Shown here: one piece after another, positions 13,601 to 27,522 of the stretch
How positions within the stretch are numbered: the stretch's first letter is position 1
Layout of the letters: every line of letters begins with the position of its first letter
Origin: Toxotes chatareus
Taxonomy: Eukaryota > Chordata > Actinopteri > Toxotidae
NCBI GenBank assembly: GCA_016801885.1
Contig: CM028902.1
Location: 18,581,080 to 18,645,079 of the forward strand
Direction of reading: 5' to 3'
Length of the DNA: 64,000 nt
Notes under the pieces: model-generated
Seen by the model: the letters and a program-made list of their open reading frames with translations, nothing else
What the model was told of the DNA's origin: nothing
Databases searched by the model: none
Program-made: the position numbers and the translations under genes

Positions 13601-16600
13601 TTAAATTATCCTTACATTGTCATCTTCAGCAGGTTCACTCCCTGACTGGAACAAATCACTCACAGTCTTACCTGATCATGCAATAAATTAGCTCCCCATT
13701 GTTCCAGGCATTAGTCAATGACAGATAAACAGGGAACCTTAAACGTATCTTCCTCTTTTCCTGGGATTAATTATAGACCTAATCAAGATCATGGTTAGAC
13801 TTGAAAATTTCCATTCACTGTGCAATTATCCAATCTGTTACAGCCGATAACAAGGTTAATTAATTAGCCTAAGCAGGAGACATGTTGATGGCAGACTGAG
13901 AATGTGACAGTTAAGTGTTTTTTTCAAGGTTACACCATTACTCACTGTCTAATTGGGAGTCAGCTAGTGCAAACTGTAGCATTTTTATTTAATATGTAGA
14001 GCTATGCTGCTTTGTGATAAATCGCTACTGTTTTCTGTCACGTTTTGCATACAGAAAATCACCTTAGAGGGCTGATGAAATTGGGAAGCACATGCTTTTA
14101 TCTGTCTGTGGTTAATGTTATCTGTGCAGATCCATGCAATGGGAAAAAATATAGACATTGACCACTGAAAGCAAAACCATGCAGGACAGATAGGACTGTG
14201 AGGTGTGAGGATGTGGAAGCGTCTGAGATAACAAAATCCAGGGGCAGAAGAAGAAGAGGCTAACTTTTTTGTAGGGGGGGAAAAAAAGGCAGTTTGACTC
14301 TCAGCCACCCTCTTTAATTTGATTATATGTCAACACCCTATAGAAGTGCCCTCCAGATTGATCTGCTTTATCAAGTTAATTTATTCCACCAGACAGTCTT
14401 GATAGCAGTTGTTTAGTGAGGCAGGTCCACAGGGACTAATTACACTCCAGCTTCATATCGATCATTAGATGTTGTCTTTGACCAAAAAGAAAAAGTTTAA
14501 CAAGCATCCAAAGTATCCCACAGGATGAATGCAAAGGTCAAACATACAGTACAGAAAAGCATTAAAAAGAGTAACAGTGGCTCATTGTTCTACCCTTAAA
14601 GGTGTATTTCTATCCTTAAAGGTGTATGTCATATAGAGATGGTCATTACTCACGTTTTCAGCACCATTGATCCCAGTGGCTTCAGGTCAGGGAAAGACAC
14701 TTGTGTCAATGAACTGAAGAAAAATAGTTACACATATACATTTGGCAGAAAGGACTCTCAAAGAATACGAGCAGCAATAAGGATTGTCCCAGGAGAACTG
14801 ATCCTGCCTTAACAAAAACATTAAATCTTAGTTAAATCAAAACTTGCACATATGGAGGAGGCTGGGGTGGAGGAGTAAGATGTGACAGCGTAAACATATC
14901 AGCAGAGTAACTCTGAGAAGTGTCAGTTTATAGAAGCCACTCTGTACATATGCAGAAATATGATTGGATGGTACTAGTCAGGTGATAGCCACACAGCTGT
15001 GAATGAGCCAGTGATTTTGAAGCATAAATTAAGCAAGTTATTCTTATCACCTGATGCAAGCATGAGTTCAGTGCTCTGTCCAAAGCTAACTCTGCTCTCC
15101 GTGTTTTGTTTCGTTTTCCCAAACAGCGGCCTACTTGAACACAGGAATCATCCTTATGAATCAGGGTCGCCTAGATGAAGCCAAGCGCACCTTCCTAACC
15201 TGCGCTGATATCCCAGATGAGAACCTGAAGGACCCCCATGCCCACAAGAGCTCAGTCACCAGCTGCTTGTACAACCTGGGCAAGCTGCTCCATGAGCAGG
15301 GACATCAGGAGGTAACAACCTGAACCGCAGAAAATCATTACAGATACATGTATGCTTCAGAATATTTTAGCATGCTGGGCATTAGCATTACCATTGCTAT
15401 CTTTAAAATGTATACTTTAACACTTAAAAATATGAATTATAAACTATCTTGATTTGGAAATTGAAACGTGTGTCTGAGATATTTGGTCTAATAAACACCA
15501 CTGTTGCTGCCATAGGAGTTCACAGAGTGCTCCTTTACATACAGTACGTGCTGGAAAATGTAAAACCACCATGAATTGAGATAAAATGCAGGCAGTTGCC
15601 CAAGGAGCCTTTGGGGGCCACTGAGAAAATGCTCGGTTTTAAATGGACATGTTCCAAAATTGCCTCTGTCATAGGGGACACAATGTTTTGTGCAGATAAT
15701 CCTCAGGCTGTTTCTAACAAATTCACTCTCTTTCATGCCCCTAAAGACCTACAGTGCTGGCTGAAGTAACTGGTTTTCCAGTGCTACACATTTATATTGT
15801 ACACAAGCACTGATGCTGCTGATTCAATCAGGAATGAAGCAGTAGAACTGCAGATTCAATAAAGGCCTTTATAAATAGTTGGCATGCTGGAGAAAGAGAG
15901 CAGTCCCACTTCCTCCGACCTCTAACCGCAACATTTGCTTCTGCAATAAAGTAGTTCCAGCTCCTTCTACCATTTAAACTCTGTGGGACTCTGAGGTGAA
16001 TCGCTGGACCTACACACCATACAGACTAGAGTCAATATGTGACACCGCTCTGGTCGTCTTAACAGCCGTGACACTGAAGATAGACCCTTTCTGCTCGGCT
16101 CTGTATGAACCAGCCTTCCCGGCGACCCCCAATTCCACGCTGTGTATTCACAGTGTCAGGGCCCCGGTTGCAGGGGAGGAATGACTGGTTACCCCAGCGC
16201 CAATTTCTCTGGCGGGGTCTCTCCGCTTTCTAATGCAAACATCCCCCACCTTCTCTTTTTTTTTTTTTTTTTTTTTTTATTTGTTTCATTCACAGGAGGC
16301 CCTCTCTGTGTTTAAAGAAGCAATACAGAAAATGCCAAGACAATTTGCACCACAGAGCCTCTACAACATGATGGGTAAGAGCTTCTTTTGTTTCAAGACC
16401 ACAAGCAGGAAAGCTGTTGTTTTTTTTAAGTGTGGAAGTAAAAACAGACAGCGGAACTGAGGGTAAAGGGTTATTCTTTGATTTTTTTTGGAGAAATAGC
16501 CTGCTGTACCTCATACAATCTTGTTTTACTTTGTTGTTTCGAGTCCCTCAAAACAAAGAACGTGTTTGTTGTTTCTCTTGGACAGGCAGCATTTTAAGTG

Positions 16601-19600
16601 ATCCAACCTTCCAGTACGTGTTAGGAACTAATTGCAATTAAGACCACTGTTTATAGCCCCACTATCTGTTTAACACATGCGGCTTTGAATGTTGGATAAC
16701 CCAGGGGTCATTAACATCCACTGTGGAATAGGACTTTTTGGAATTTGCCCAGTTTAAATTACTCTATAAATTAAGGTTAGAAAAAAAAGGGGATTCTAAG
16801 TTAGTAAATATGAAGATGAAAACTAGGTCAAGATCCCTGTGGGATCTTTGTGTAGCCGACAGTTTAGGTTAAACCAGGGCTAAGATGTGCCATTAGATTT
16901 TTTAAGGAGTGCTTGAAGAAAATAAATTGTCAAAAAAATGTGTAGAATCAGTGTCAAATACAACCAACCATTTATATCAGTTTATATCAGTGAAATCCTG
17001 ACATTTAATTGGAGTTCATGCTGTTAAACAGTGTTTTGACCAGACAGTAGGAAGCTTTACAATATCATTTTACTCAGAGTTAATTTTCTTTGTTGGATTA
17101 CAGCTGTAGAACAGCTGCTGCAGGCTCATTACAGCTGCTCTCTCTTTGCTTCTTTTTTTTTTTTCCTTCTCTCTGTCTTCATCCTGCTTTCTCTCACTCA
17201 TACATGTGCAGCTACTTAAATACATACACACACATTTGAAATCTGGGCCGTCTGTAATCCAGACTTGGTAGTGCCATTGCTTCGCTTGTGTGCTGGCAAA
17301 ATGCAATTTGACAGAGCTACCCAGATTATGTCAAAATGTTGATGAAAGCTCCAGTCACCGTTAAGGAGCAGCACTGCGTCTGTAATGCAAGCGCTGAGCC
17401 AGAGATCTGCGATTTCTGCAGCTTAGCGTTGTTTCCTCGCTGAACTGATTTTGCACATTTGGCACACCTGCTCGTATCTATTTTTTTCCACTTTCGCTCA
17501 CTGTGCCGCTCTCATGCTGTTTGTCAGACGCCAAGGAGCAGGAGCTTTCATCAGAGGCAGACCTGGGTGGTAATCTGCACCCTGCCATTCTCACTCCAAC
17601 ACTCTCTGGTGGGCCGAGGAATGTTCCACTCCGAGGAGCTGGTTTTCAGCTCCTTGGATTCGATGTCACTTCTAATTGCACGTTGATGTTTGTGCTAATC
17701 TCGTACAGAGGTCTGCTGCCAGCAAGGCGAAACAAATAAAGAGGTCACGTCAAAACAGACCTGTGTGTGCATTTCTAAAGAGTTCACTCTAATCCTACAT
17801 TGATGATTTATTGAACTGAAACCTTTTTTAGTTGCTATTCTTTAAAAAAAATGCTTGCTTTCAGTTCTTGCACTCGTCAAATAGTGAAAATGATTTCTAC
17901 ATTGCAACAGTATTGAGACTTGTGATATTTGTGATACCCTCTAATCCATTCTAACACTGTATTTGATGTTAGCTGTTGACAGGGACATGTTTTGATTATG
18001 TGGCCACAGTATCATGGATTTCCAACACTTAAATCCAAAACATAAGGCTGTAGTGATGGATATCATCTTGAAAATGTATTATATTACATCTGGGGGGGAA
18101 AAGTTTCAAGCCTGGAGTTGGATTTTCTCACAATAAAAGGAAGTTACATCTTAAGTTTGAAGTCTTTTACATGCCCACGCTATGTGTCAAGAGGTATCAT
18201 TATACAGCGTTATCACTCTTTGGAGGAAGTGTGTTTTCAGATTAAAAAGGACCCCAAGCTGTAATTAGGTGCGTGTCACCTGTTGCTTATCACAGTGCTT
18301 ATCTAGCAAGTGATTAGTCCTAATCCCCTTGGAATTAAAGCTTCAGTCCTCTCTAGTCTAAACAGCTTGTCCAGTCATTTGGTTGTTCATAAGACTCGGT
18401 ATAGATTGAAATATAAACACGTAACCAAGTTCTGGTGAAATGTTTAACACCTGTGATATATTCAATTTCTTCCCCTAAATATGTTATAATGTTGGTTTTA
18501 ACTGTGTTATGTCCAATTACTAGCCGATGTTGTCAAATTCTTGTAATAATACAAGTGTTATTGGACGGCTATGAAAGAGGGGTCATTGTTGTTTCAGGTG
18601 TTAGCAGGCAGAGGGTCAAGTTTTGCGGCGGGGGAGGTATCAGATGATGTCTGACAGACCAGGGAGCGTGAGGGAGTGTGTTATAGACTCACTTTAGAAT
18701 ATCCACCACATCCATCTAATTTCTATTTCAAGAACTCAGTGGAATTATCCTCAAATTGAAGAAATTAAACATGTTCATTTTTGAATGGCATACGAAGTTT
18801 TGCTGTTGTGAATGACACTGAAAGTAGCCCATAAATCATTTCAGCAGTATGAAATCTTACTTCAGTGCCAAATGTGACCCTGTATGTAAAAATATGACGA
18901 ACTAACGAACAACATGTGGTTTGTTCTGAGTTTTTGAACCCCGCTGGAATGAGGTCTGGCCTCACTGCTGCTCTGTCATGCAAATCCTCAGCAGAACAAT
19001 GGGAAGATGTGTCTTAACCTCTGACAGCTTGACCCCTGACTCGACCCTCGCTTTGCTTCTCACAGGAGAGGCCTACATGAGACTCAGCAAGCTGACTGAA
19101 GCTGAACACTGGTACAGAGAGTCCCTGCGAGTCAAGCCCGACCACATCCCTGCGCACCTCACCTATGGCAAACTCCTGGCTATGACGGTAAGAAAACACA
19201 CACTTGCTTAATTCAATACACTTGGGGGTTTGGCTGCTACAGCCTTTCTTGGTCTGATATCACAAGTAGTCAGTGAACTGACATTGCAGAGTCAGTTCAT
19301 TGACTTGTGGTCACTGTTCAACAAAAGTTTCATAGACTAACCAGTAGCAGCTCCACATGTGCAGCTCTGGGCTAAGTGCCTTACTCAACAATAGATGTCT
19401 AGGTGGCCTGAGTGTTAGTGAATCACTCTCCAAGTTATTTCTGTGTTGAACTGCTGTATTTCTGGTCTGAAGCCTGCCTTGCTGACTCCTACATGTTTGA
19501 CTTCTCTGAACCACTTCTCATTCTCTACCTATCTTCTCTTTGTTCACTTTAACCTTGTTTTTCATTACACTCTCTTTCATCTCCCCGGGCTTTTCATCAG

Positions 19601-22600
19601 TCCTCTCCAGCTTTTTACGGACGGTCGTAATATTATGCTGAAGTCTCTATAGTTAATCAATAGTGTTTGGTTGAGAGCGAGAGAGAGAGAGAGAGAGAGG
19701 GAAAAGATTGGAAGAGAGTGAGCATGAGAGAAGAGGGTGGTCTCGTTGCTTCTCGAGATGCTCCTGTCTGTCTGGGAGTAGCACTTCCTGATTAAAAATC
19801 TTGTAACTTGCTCATAGTTCTTAAAGAAGAGCTCAAAAAGTTGCACTCGCAATTTCAATGTTGCCCTGAAAATTGAAATCTGTAAACACAACAGAGGAAG
19901 AAATCTAATTCTGCTCTGGGTTTTAGGTCTGTTGAGACAATATCCTTTCAGCGTCACATGGCTGGCCTGTGTTTCAGTAATCAAAGAAAAGGTCATGTAT
20001 GTTGATGGGTCACAGGGGCGGAAACAGTTTCCAGAGTCCCCGCATTTACGAGGAGATGGTCATGTGGTCGGGTCATCCTGTACAGATCACAGCTAGATAG
20101 GCGTAGTTAGAATAGAGCTGATCAAGAGGAGCAGAGCAGAAAAAAGGACTGTCAGGACGGAAATAAACAAATTAGAGGAAGAGTAGCACAGAAGGTCAAA
20201 AGAAGGGTGGAGGCCTCATCTTCTGCTGACACCCATCTCTCCCACAGTCTGGGCCATAATGAAAGGACGTAAATGTGTTCAAAAGCCTGGAGCAGTGGTA
20301 TCTGGATATCCACAGAAAGGCAAGACTCTTCCTGGCTCTGTCCCTTTTCATTTCCCTCATGGTAACAGAGTCTTTTTCAAGTCCTTTTCATTTATATTCT
20401 TTCCAAAATGATGAATTTGTATGTATCACAACTGATTTATGTGGATGAATTTTACTGGCCCATCATTTACTGGTTGCTGGAAGTTGCTGGAAAAACCTTA
20501 TTTTTCCAACATGTTTTTACAATGTTACGCTTGTTCCCATTTTTTCCAAGAATTACAAAAGTTTGATACCACTTTCATATATGTAAATATGAAGTTGCCA
20601 CCAGCAGCAGGTTAGCTTAGCTTTGCACACGGACTGCAAACAGCTAGTTTGGCATTGCCCATAACAATATCCACTCTTTGTACCAAGCTAAACTAGCTTG
20701 TTGCTGGCAGCATTATACTAATATAAAACCATACTAATACTTTAATATGAATGAAGTGGATCATTGTGTGTCTTAATTAAATTACTCTCCCGCACCACAC
20801 TAGATTGATTTTCCTATCTGTACTCAGTGGTTTGTTAAGCTCACATGAATTCCTTTCTGAACAAAAGCCACTGGACTTCAAATATTATCTGAGACAACGC
20901 AGGGGAACAACACAGTTCTCTAGAGGAGTTTGCTAAGACTTGGTGAAGTGGACACGGGGAAGAATTCAGCCGACTGTGAAGAGAAACTCATTGTATTTAA
21001 GAAAGTGTTATTGATTTTGGAGGGAAGTATACTTCAAACCTATAGGGATAATTCTCTGTAGATCTCTGACCATGATGGATGATAGAGGTGTTTCGAGCCC
21101 CCCGTGATCCTGTGAGTGCAAATAAATCCATCAGAGAAGGTGTTTGGACACACTTAGAGACCCTTTAGCTATGAAAAAACGTTTGAAAAGCACAGGTATT
21201 TCTTTTTTTTTTTTAAACTGAACTGTTTTGAAAAAAGTTTTTACCCATTCTCCAGTTCAGGGTACCATTTAATATGTGCTGCTCTGTAGTTAATGTGGCA
21301 CATGTGGCTGATGACAACAGCAGGATGTCGACATGCCCACCACCACCACCCCCGCCTCTATCATCCCCTCATCCCCTACCTCTGCACTTCCTGTGGCACA
21401 ACTGTGAGTGATGAAGACGCTTCAGATACTGTCAGGGGTTTTCGAGGTTCAGATCCCTGCGGGAGAGGTGGAGAGGCTGTGAGATAAGCCTTGGCAGCAG
21501 GGTCAGAGAAGGGTGAGAGGTGGAGCTGAGCTGGTAGCTGAGGCACAGAGAGCTGTGATTTGTGGATGAGGGGAGGACAAAATAGGTGAGGGAGGGAGAG
21601 TTAATCACACATATCAGTATCAGCCCCCCCCTCCGCTGCACCAACCCCTCCACACCTCCGCTGACACAGCGGGGGAGGGCAGGATGTGTTCCTGGCTTTC
21701 CATGCACACCACGACTCAGAGGTGGACTCGGCCGTTGTGATGCTTGCGGTGTTGGATTTAGTCATTTACTTGTCATTTCCTCAGCTAATAAGACACAGAC
21801 TTCATTCATAATCACCTCTGCGCCGACAGAGCCTGCAGTTTATCTAATGTTATCAGGAGATCTGAGGTGTGAGGCGCACACCAATAAGCTCAGCAGGTGT
21901 GTGACAAAAGGGAGGATTTTGTATCCACACAGCGAGCTGAGTAGAATGAGAAGTGGACATAGGTAAAAGCAAGAGGAAAGGTAGTTTAAACATTTTGTGG
22001 TGGTGAACATTTTGTTTTCAAGGCTTGAGAGGATGACTTGGAATAACTGTTGCTGATCCTCTGTTTGGGGCTAATCAGCAAATGTTAGTATGCTGAAATG
22101 CTAAATTAAGATGGTGAACATGGGAAACATTTACCTGCCAAAAATCAGCATGTTAGCACTGTCACTGTGAGCATGCTGCCATTTAGCATTTAGCTCGAAG
22201 TACAGATCTTCACAGAGCTGTTAGCGTGGTTGTAAACTCTTGGTCTTGTCTTCATACACTAGAGTTCTGCACAGACCTAAAACAGAGGCCTTAATACAGT
22301 TTTTATCCACATCTTTAGGACCCAGCCCGACTGGTTCTGCCAAATTTAAAACCAAACCTGTGTCCTGAACCGATATTTTTGCTTCATTTCTTGCTTCTTT
22401 TCATTATTGACTGTTAGCTGGCCGGGCATGTGCAACACATCAGCTATACTTTGGCTTTTTTACATCTACCCACAGCATAATACGTAACTTGTTGCAACAC
22501 GCAGCACATATGGATGCAGTAGACTGGCACAGTTAGAGAGAGAAAGAAAGAAAGAAATTTCAGATCCCGACCCAAGCCCAAAACTTTATAAAGCTGGGTA

Positions 22601-25600
22601 AAGGCTGGGTAGCAGCACAAACCCTCCCTGAAAAAAAAAAAAAAAAGTTGAATAAAGAAGTACTGCCATGACTTCACAGAAAAAAAGGGATAACAAGAAA
22701 ATTGAACATGAGTTGCTGGTTGAGTTTCATGATTATTCATAGAGGCATACAGGTGAGCCAAATGAGTTGTAATCCAGAAAGTTGAAGATGAAAGAGAATG
22801 TAGTTGCCAGTTTAAGGTGGTGCAACAGTGAAGTAATATAAAAAGTAGTGTAACAAATTGCTTCTTTAGGGACTAATAAGAAGATTTCTTTTAAGACGAG
22901 TAATGAGAAAGGAGCAACTGCTTACGTTTTGGAGATTTTAACTCCTTCCCATACATACTCACTCTGAGCACGGCCTCCATTAATATATTTAGACTTGTCA
23001 TAATCCAAATCTTCTATCCACTCACAACTGTAACTCATCTCAGAGTGTGAAAGCTTAATTCTGAGGTTTAACAAACCGACGTAGGCCTCTGTTATTATAA
23101 AACCAGCTGGCCCTCACACATACGCATTCCTCCGTCTGTGAATTAGAGTATATAAACACACAGAGATGATGCTTTTCAGACTGGAACTGGGGTCGCTACT
23201 TGGATGCCATCAGCTATATTAAACATATACTTAGCACATGCTTTATTTTCCACAGAATCAAGGGAAACCTCACTCGATATATTTACATTAGAAAATTATG
23301 TATTTATTGAATCTACAGCTCACTGAAAATGTATACGCTTGACTAAGTATACAGTCATTAATACTAGATTACACTGATTGGATTTGAGCCTGTTCCTCTA
23401 TTTGAATAAACTGAAGTAATTTGCTGGATTTCACACAGAGTTCATATACATTATTTATACCGACCTGTCCAATCTTCACTTAATCCTCCCTCTTCTTTTC
23501 TGATACTGTAGCATTTTTATCTCAAGCCTTTATAGACATGGTACAACTCCAGATTAATAATATGCATAATTCATGTAAAGGCTTTATCTTTTGGAGTAAA
23601 ACACACACTAATGAGTTGCATTGTTAATGCTAAAACATCAGCTTGTGTAGATGAGTGCACATCGCTAATTGTTGATCAGATGGCATCTGGTTCCCAACTG
23701 GGAGCAGGAACGTGTCAAAGTCCCAGCTGGCACTTCTACTGGCCAGCTGTTGTGTTCTGTTTGAGCTGTGATTGGCTACGTGTCAGTGTCTCGAGGACCT
23801 GAGGGAGCTCTTTAGGTCCACAGGGCTTCTCCGTGATGCTTCTCCTCATCATGCTATACTAGCCGTCCCAGCACGGATTCTCCGATCACTCTAAAAGCCC
23901 AAAACATCACTGTACACACTGATAAAAAAAACCTCAGTATGTGTGTGTGTGTGCCGTGCAGCGTGTGCTTATGTGAAGCTATAGACACTTGAGCCTGTCT
24001 GTCTCTTTCCTCTCTTCGCCTTTCCACCTCTACCGCTCCGTTTCCATCCACCTCTCTCTGCCTTGCTTCATAGCGGTCAGGCCACACACACTGGCAATCT
24101 GTGGTTATGCTCTGGAAGTGTTATTTGCACAGATAAAAGTGTGTAATGAATGAGCCTTTGCCCTTTCTGCTCCGCCGTGCCAAGCATGACAGTGTGTACT
24201 CTGACAGGACGACACATGAGCTTGAAAGAATAACACTCGTGGTCCATGTGTTTCATGTCTATTTATTAAGATTTATTGTTAAAGTAGGTCTGTGGTTTGG
24301 AGAGGAACATTAGGTATACACAAAGGTATTTTTCCCATTGAGATGAGTGTGGTGTTTTTATAATGAGTTGTTCTGAGGAGCAGTTGAAACAATAATGACA
24401 CTGTATTTAATCCGTCTCTCTCAGGGGCAGAAAACAGAAGCGGAGAGGTACTTCCTGAAGGCCATCCAACTTGATCCCACTAAAGGCAACTGTTACATGC
24501 ATTATGGTAAGTGTAGAGTTGTGTTGGGGTTTTTTTTTTAAACTTTCAATTGGACATATCCTGACTTTATTCTTACATCAGCAAGTATTTAATTTGGTAA
24601 TTTAACACACACACGCTACACTTGTGTGCACAAAGGCAGGAACTTACACACCTTGTCAAGTGGTTGGACAACAGCGTTGGCTGACCCTTTTCGCCACCTC
24701 TTCCTCCCATCAGCCACGGTGTCGGGTCAGTACGTGGTTAGTGGGGGATCAGGAGAAGAGAGGATGATTTCCTCAGATTGTTCTCTTTCATTTGATGGAA
24801 ACATGGAACGTGACAATTTCAGCGTCTCTCTTGTCTTACATTACTTGTGTGTGACTCACACATGAAGTTGCAGTGGTAACTCTTCGATTTAATTATTGTC
24901 TTAATAAGATTGAGTTTGAATGAGCTGACAAGTTAATTACTTCCTTCCTTTAAAAGCGTCTAAAGCCTCATCTGTCTGAAACAGCGCTTTATGATGAACT
25001 GATCTGTCAGCTTGCTATCACTCCACCAGCTTACACGTGACATTTAAAACGATCAATACATCAGGTTAATGGTGGGTTTTTTGCATTTGGTTGAAGTACT
25101 GTATGTCAAACTGTCACCTTTAAAGGTTAAAAAATCAGTTAATAATAAGATGAACTGTATTGATCCACACAGTGTATTGTTATATAAGCAAAGAATAGGA
25201 TATGGATAAACATGAAATAGCAATATAGTTGGATATTGATCATTTAAGATGAACAGAAATGTGTGTTTTTGTTTGGTGCTTGAATTTAGCTTCATTCATT
25301 AAAAAAGTCTTAAGTTTAATCTACAGACATCTTAAATATTTTATCTTGCCTGTTATCGGCTTTAATGTCAGTTATAAAATGCTTTTGGATGCAGTGTATG
25401 AATTAATCATTTTCAAGTAGTTAATCAGTCCATCCATTTTCTACCACTAATTCGGTTCCATGTCACATCTATTCATCATATAACTGTGGATTATTCTTAT
25501 ATAGTGCTGGGAAGTTCTGAAAAAAAGTGTAAGATAATAATAAACAATTCTAGGCCATATCCTCCCTATTGGTTTTCTGTCATGCTTTCATACTTTGGCC

Positions 25601-27489
25601 AATATGACTGTGAAACAGGTATTAAATTACATTATATGTGGTATTAGAAAGGTCGTAAAAATCTTAGATTTAATTTAATTTGTTAAATTTAATTTTGTGA
25701 ACCCTGCAGAAACCCTGGGCTAAGGTCTGCGTTCAGAGCTAGACCTTCCAATATTCCCCTCAAAGTCAGACTGCCGCATGATGAACAGGACGTTCAATAT
25801 CACAGTCCTCACACACAGATCACCTTTGAGAAATTTTTGTTTAAACATAGCAGGGCAGACCTGGGCTTGGACATTTATTGGTGCGGGGACTGTCTTTCCT
25901 TTATTACTCATAGATTTGGTTTGATATCATGAACTCTTCATAATTTCAGAGGTGTTTGAAAGCTGGAGCTGCTTTACACTCAGAGGCTCATTATGCCTTG
26001 TTCGTCCATCCCATCCTCGTGAATGTGATATGTCAGAAACGTTCATTACATTTGGCACAAACGTAGACTCAGATTCAAGGATGAACTGAATATAATTTGG
26101 TTGTCAAAGGTCGCTGTGACCTCTCAATATAAGTTTTTGGCCATAAAATAAGACTTCATATGCAAATTATAACAACATCTCACACAAAGGTCTGAAAGGA
26201 CACAATGGTAACATTTAATATCCAAAAGGTCAAAGGTCAGCTTCACTGTGACTTTATAATATTCTGCATAAACACTTTTCTGTCCATTATTCAACACCAT
26301 AACTCAGATTGGTAGATTGTGACCATATTTCACATTTGGTCAGAAACTCAATTGGTGACACTCATCTCGAGTGCCCACTTTGAAACTGTGGGGACTGTAT
26401 AGAAGGTCTGTGCTACTGGTTTGAAAAGTCTTCACTTCATATATTATATTAGTCTGGACAGACTTGGATATAGTCTGGAACTTGACTGGCTGGCGGAACT
26501 GCGAGGTGGTAATTCTAGTTTTAAGTCTGTCTCTCACCTCAGGCCCGTACTAACAGCTTCAGTTTCATCCACAGTTATTAAAGAAAATATGCTTAGGTTC
26601 ACTTGGTGGTTTAGCATCCTGGTACAGTAGTGGGGCTAACCAAAGTCAACATGGTATTAATTCCTCTCTAAACCTGGCCCTTTGCAAGGGGTCCACCCTC
26701 AGTTCATGGCCTTGTCAGGCCCCCATAATCCCATCCCATTAGGTGGGTGCACACAGGTTCATGGCAGAAGCAGCCACACCTGTAATGCGACACAAACCTC
26801 CTGCGAGAAGCATTTTCACCTTAAAGAAACAGATCAATCGAGGACGGCTAATCGGAACAAATGGGTCTGAGCGATGGCCAAAGAGTGATGGTATGCTGCT
26901 CATATCTAGTGTTTCAGCATATTATTTCAGGGGCAGACAAGGCTGTCCCCCCACCTGGGCCAAAGGCAACAGTTCTAGGCTGTGTATCCCTCAGTGCCTC
27001 TTTGGGGATCCCTCAGCATTTTAACTGTGGTGCCGTTCTCTCTTGTCTTGCCAGGTCAGTTTTTGTTGGAAGAGTCGCGGCTGCTGGAAGCGGCGGAGAT
27101 GGCAGAGAAAGCCGCGCGCCTCGACAGCGGGGAATTTGATGTGGTCTTCAGCGCAGCCCATATGCTCAGGTGAGTGTTTGATTGGAATTCACCTTTTTTT
27201 ATCTTTGATCATTTCCATAGCCCGAGCACGTACACAAAGACGCTGTGTGTATTTTATTCTGTGTAGATGAGATGGGTGAGCCACAGTTTTCCAAGGCTGA
27301 GTAGAAAGGAGGTTGTGTATGAGAGAGGGAGGTCTACTGTCTGCACGGTTTATCCAGGGGCTTACACTTCTCCTCAGCCAGTGTGATTTACTTGGCTATA
27401 CTTTGTAATCCTCTTCCCTCGCTGCAGTGCCAGCCTGAGAGCTGCTGGTTTGCCTTAGCGTGCTGTGCAGCGCTATGTATCTTCATATG

Positions 27490-27522
<33 letters not shown>

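Larger units (their letters stand above)
19188..24424 (+). other. tmtc2 intron (5237 bp)
   Basis: Bounded by GTAAGA and TCTCAG. Holds a GA microsatellite (19672-19700), a family A repeat fragment (20559-20720), a family B repeat fragment (22060-22240), a GA/GAAA tract (22536-22557) and a GT run (23941-23953). The 21330-21720 stretch is GC-richer and has overlapping short frames on both strands without recognisable products. Confidence 0.8.

Noticed and set aside
19577..19996. 139-codon minus-strand frame
   Set aside because: Includes translated GA microsatellite (Ser/Leu run) and has no recognisable domain.
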